13,621 bases of DNA, taken from NCBI GenBank assembly GCA_037384645.1, contig JARRNT010000071.1, positions 1 to 13,621 of the forward strand, read 5' to 3'. Below the pieces are notes generated by a model. That model was not told the origin of the DNA. It ran no database searches and was given only the letters and a program-made list of their open reading frames with translations. The DNA comes from RI-92 sp037384645. Lineage in GTDB: Bacteria > Pseudomonadota > Gammaproteobacteria > UBA6429 > Thiohalophilaceae. The position numbers were made by a program, and so were the translations under genes. Below, piece by piece: positions 11,713-13,621 of this stretch (its first letter is position 1; each line of letters starts with the position of its first letter).

Positions 11713-13449
11713 TTAAGGGGCTTTTGCATTTGTCGCCTCCGATACCTCGGGTTCGGATTGTGGAATCAAACTGATAATCGTCCAGCCTGCCGCCGGTTTG
11801 AGTTCGTGTTCATCGGTATAGACCGATAATTTGCCGCGCGGGTTGATGGCAAAGAGCGGCACGGCGCGAAAGTATTGCTTGTAGTATTCATCAAAACCGA
11901 ATTCGTCGCTGAGGCTGGTACTGCGTACCTCGGCGCCCTCACCCAGCATGGCCGACAGGCTTTTATAACTGGCCGCCTCGCCGAAGGCGAGTTGGCCGAT
12001 ACGTGGTTTGCCGGTCTTGGTATCGCCTTCCCGTTCCGAGGTGATTTGCAGGCTATATATGTTGGCGGCGCCGAATTCCGATCGATAACGCGACGCCGCC
12101 AGGGCGTTTTCCTCATGAACGGAGGACAGGGCAAGCAGTTGTCCGATACCGACCAGGTCAAGTCGGCGATCGGCATCTTCGGATACGACATTACCATAAT
12201 AGGTGGGCAGGTTATCCATGACCGCGTTGCGAATATTACTCCAGCTCGTATCCGCCAGTTGCACGTGAAACCCGTTTTTATCCAGGGCTCGGGCAATCGC
12301 ACGCGCCAGCGGATTGGCGCCGACGATCAGGAATCCCGTGGGTTCAGGCTCGGCGACACCGAGCCACATGGCCAGCATGCGTGCCGTCGCGCTCTGCAGG
12401 GTGACAGTCCCGAGAATAATGATGAAGGTCATGGGGACCAGCAGTGTCGCACCAGGATAAGCCTGTTGCTCTAATTGCAGGGCAAACAGGGCGGCGATGG
12501 CGGCGGCAACGATGCCGCGCGGCGCGATCCAGGCCAGTAATGTGCGCTCGCGCCAGCTGAGTGACGAGCCCCAGGTTGCCACCAGAACTTTTACCGGCCT
12601 AGCTACGAATTGCATCACCAGCAAGACACCGAGCGCGTGCCAGCCGAGCTGTGTGACCCGGGTGAAATCGATACGGGTCGCGAGGATAATAAACAGGCCC
12701 GAGATCAGCACGATACTCAGCGACTCGGACTGCAATTGATTGGACAGGGCAAACACCCCGAAGACTATCATCAGGGTAGCGACCTTGTGTAAAAACTCCG
12801 GTAACCAGTGGCGTCGCAATACGGTGCCCCAGCCATAACCGGAAACGGCTCCGATAACGAGGCCGGTCGAGACCTGGCCGGCGAAACTGAGCAGGGTATG
12901 CCCGAGTGCGGCAACACCGCTGCCGGAGATAATGAATTCAAACACCAGCACGGCCAGCAGAGCACCGATCGGATCGATGACGATGCCTTCCCAGCGCAGG
13001 ATATTGGAGAGGCGGGCAGTCGGACGTACGGTGCGTAACATGGGCACGATCACGGTTGGACCGGTGACCACGGTGAGGGCGCCAAATAACAGGGCCAGTT
13101 CAAACGGGATGCTGAGTAACAGATAGGTGGCAAGGGTGGTGATGGCCCAGGTGGTGAGGACACCGATACTGAGCAGGCGTTGGACGACCTTCTCCAGGCC
13201 TTTAATTTCACGGAATTTCAGGGTGAGGCTGCCTTCGAACAGGACCACGGCCACTGATAATGACACGACGGGAAACAGCAAATCGCCAAACAGCTTATCC
13301 GGATGAATCAGGCCGGTGACCGGCCCGAGCAGGAGCCCGGCCAGCAACAAAAACAGGATCGCTGGTAGCTTGATCCACCAGGCCAGCCACTGGCAGGCCA
13401 GTGCGACAATGCCGATCCCGGCCAGACTGATAACGATCATTTCATTCAT
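11713..13449 (-). CDS. CPA1-type cation/proton antiporter with C-terminal RCK/TrkA-N-like domain
   Basis: 578 residues, ATG 13449, with no clear Shine-Dalgarno; ATG 13440 is a possible alternative. Residues 1-365 hold about a dozen membrane helices with NhaP/KefB landmarks: VVTGPTVIVPMLR (127-139), RWEGIVIDPIGALL (152-165) with E154 and D159 at the ion-binding site, FVARPVKVL (281-289) and WIAPRGIVAAAIAALF (307-322). The family's usual Asn-Asp pair is Ile-Asp here. From 372 the cytoplasmic part opens with GFLIVGANPLARAIARAL, a Rossmann fold like RCK/TrkA-N domains that gate K+ or Na+ transport by nucleotides. A following segment (480-570) looks like a TrkA-C type ligand domain. It exchanges protons for Na+ or K+ across the inner membrane; which cation is uncertain. 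Confidence 0.9.
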   Translation of the reverse strand: MNEMIVISLAGIGIVALACQWLAWWIKLPAILFLLLAGLLLGPVTGLIHPDKLFGDLLFPVVSLSVAVVLFEGSLTLKFREIKGLEKVVQRLLSIGVLTTWAITTLATYLLLSIPFELALLFGALTVVTGPTVIVPMLRTVRPTARLSNILRWEGIVIDPIGALLAVLVFEFIISGSGVAALGHTLLSFAGQVSTGLVIGAVSGYGWGTVLRRHWLPEFLHKVATLMIVFGVFALSNQLQSESLSIVLISGLFIILATRIDFTRVTQLGWHALGVLLVMQFVARPVKVLVATWGSSLSWRERTLLAWIAPRGIVAAAIAALFALQLEQQAYPGATLLVPMTFIIILGTVTLQSATARMLAMWLGVAEPEPTGFLIVGANPLARAIARALDKNGFHVQLADTSWSNIRNAVMDNLPTYYGNVVSEDADRRLDLVGIGQLLALSSVHEENALAASRYRSEFGAANIYSLQITSEREGDTKTGKPRIGQLAFGEAASYKSLSAMLGEGAEVRSTSLSDEFGFDEYYKQYFRAVPLFAINPRGKLSVYTDEHELKPAAGWTIISLIPQSEPEVSEATNAKAP

Positions 13450-13477
13450 GCAGGTAAATGCCGGTGAGGATACCGTT

Positions 13478-13497
13478 GGGTTAATAGTAGCAAACCC
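13478..13497 (-). terminator. Weak hairpin between the partial gene and the antiporter gene
   Basis: GGGTT (13478-13482) and AACCC (13493-13497) pair around a 10-base loop in the 69-base gap. No T run follows on the minus strand. It may be a weak terminator for the gene at the right edge, or chance. Confidence 0.25.
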
Positions 13498-13518
13498 GTG
13501 GGATCAGGCGGACGAAGT

Positions 13519-13621
13519 TTAACCGGTAAAGACCGCAGCAAACCACAGGTAGATCGCCTTGACCGCTTGATAGGTACGGGTATGCCGGTAGAGCCTGGCC
13601 TTGCACCAGTTAATCGACTGA
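13519..13621 (-). CDS. 3' end of an unidentified gene, possibly membrane-associated
   Basis: Open on the minus strand from the right edge to TAA at 13519-13521, giving 33 residues. The C-terminus reads ...YRHTRTYQAVKAIYLWFAAVFTG: a basic stretch followed by a hydrophobic end that could be a membrane helix. Codon use looks coding (GCG, CTG, ACC rich), and the alternative minus-strand frames are less protein-like. It is oriented with the antiporter gene and 69 bases upstream of it. Too short to identify. Confidence 0.5.
   Translation of the reverse strand, partial: QSINWCKARLYRHTRTYQAVKAIYLWFAAVFTG

Noticed and set aside
1..13621. CRISPR arrays, tRNA or rRNA genes, insertion-sequence transposases
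   Set aside because: No regularly spaced direct repeats, cloverleaf sequences or transposase motifs were seen on either strand.

Overview
The window looks like a chromosomal segment of a proteobacterium, most probably a sulfide-oxidising gammaproteobacterium with nitrite/nitrate respiration. This is inferred from gene content: a sulfide:quinone reductase of the Acidithiobacillus ferrooxidans kind with its three catalytic cysteines, a formate/nitrite-family transporter, a phosphatase-kinase fusion of the sort often seen beside nitrate/nitrite transporters, and FNR-like boxes. There is no rRNA, tRNA or other phylogenetic marker, so the taxon stays uncertain.

Layout. (1) 1-2206, plus strand: the 3' half of an FNT channel gene, a strong hairpin in the junction, then a PP2C phosphatase / Ser-Thr kinase fusion ending in one membrane helix. 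(2) 2207-2995: an AT-rich intergenic region with a promoter and FNR-like box, then a small lipoprotein gene with a near-perfect ribosome binding site. (3) 3080-4261, minus strand: a CopZ-N-type Fe-S/Zn protein, an encapsulated-ferritin-type protein without targeting tail or shell gene, and small ORFs, one of which looks like a truncated member of a conserved family. (4) 4278-4672, minus strand: a solitary integron gene cassette, with a small three-helix membrane protein gene, a stop codon inside the attC site and canonical core sites at both ends. (5) 4735-7754, plus strand: a regulatory region with a 19-bp palindrome and a -24/-12 (sigma-54) promoter, the sqr gene, and a sigma-54 activator (PAS, AAA+ with GAFTGA, Fis-type HTH) that probably controls it. 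(6) 7774-13621, all minus strand: a zinc-ribbon protein, a P3A proton-pumping ATPase, two universal stress proteins, a CPA1-type cation/proton antiporter with a C-terminal nucleotide-binding domain, and the 3' end of one more gene.

How they fit together. The sqr region reads as a self-contained sulfide-response unit: SQR passes electrons from sulfide to quinone and the adjacent PAS-containing activator would switch on its sigma-54 promoter. Both control regions share the 9-mer TCATAAACT. The minus-strand block reads as a proton/cation homeostasis and stress module. The region between the two blocks has taken up foreign or mobile DNA, shown by the cassette and its AT-rich flanks.

The most noteworthy observations are the lone cassette, the sigma-54/sqr/activator unit with a Cys/His-rich PAS domain, the palindromic TGNCA array before the activator gene, the ferritin-like gene without an encapsulin, and the truncated small ORF just beyond the attC.
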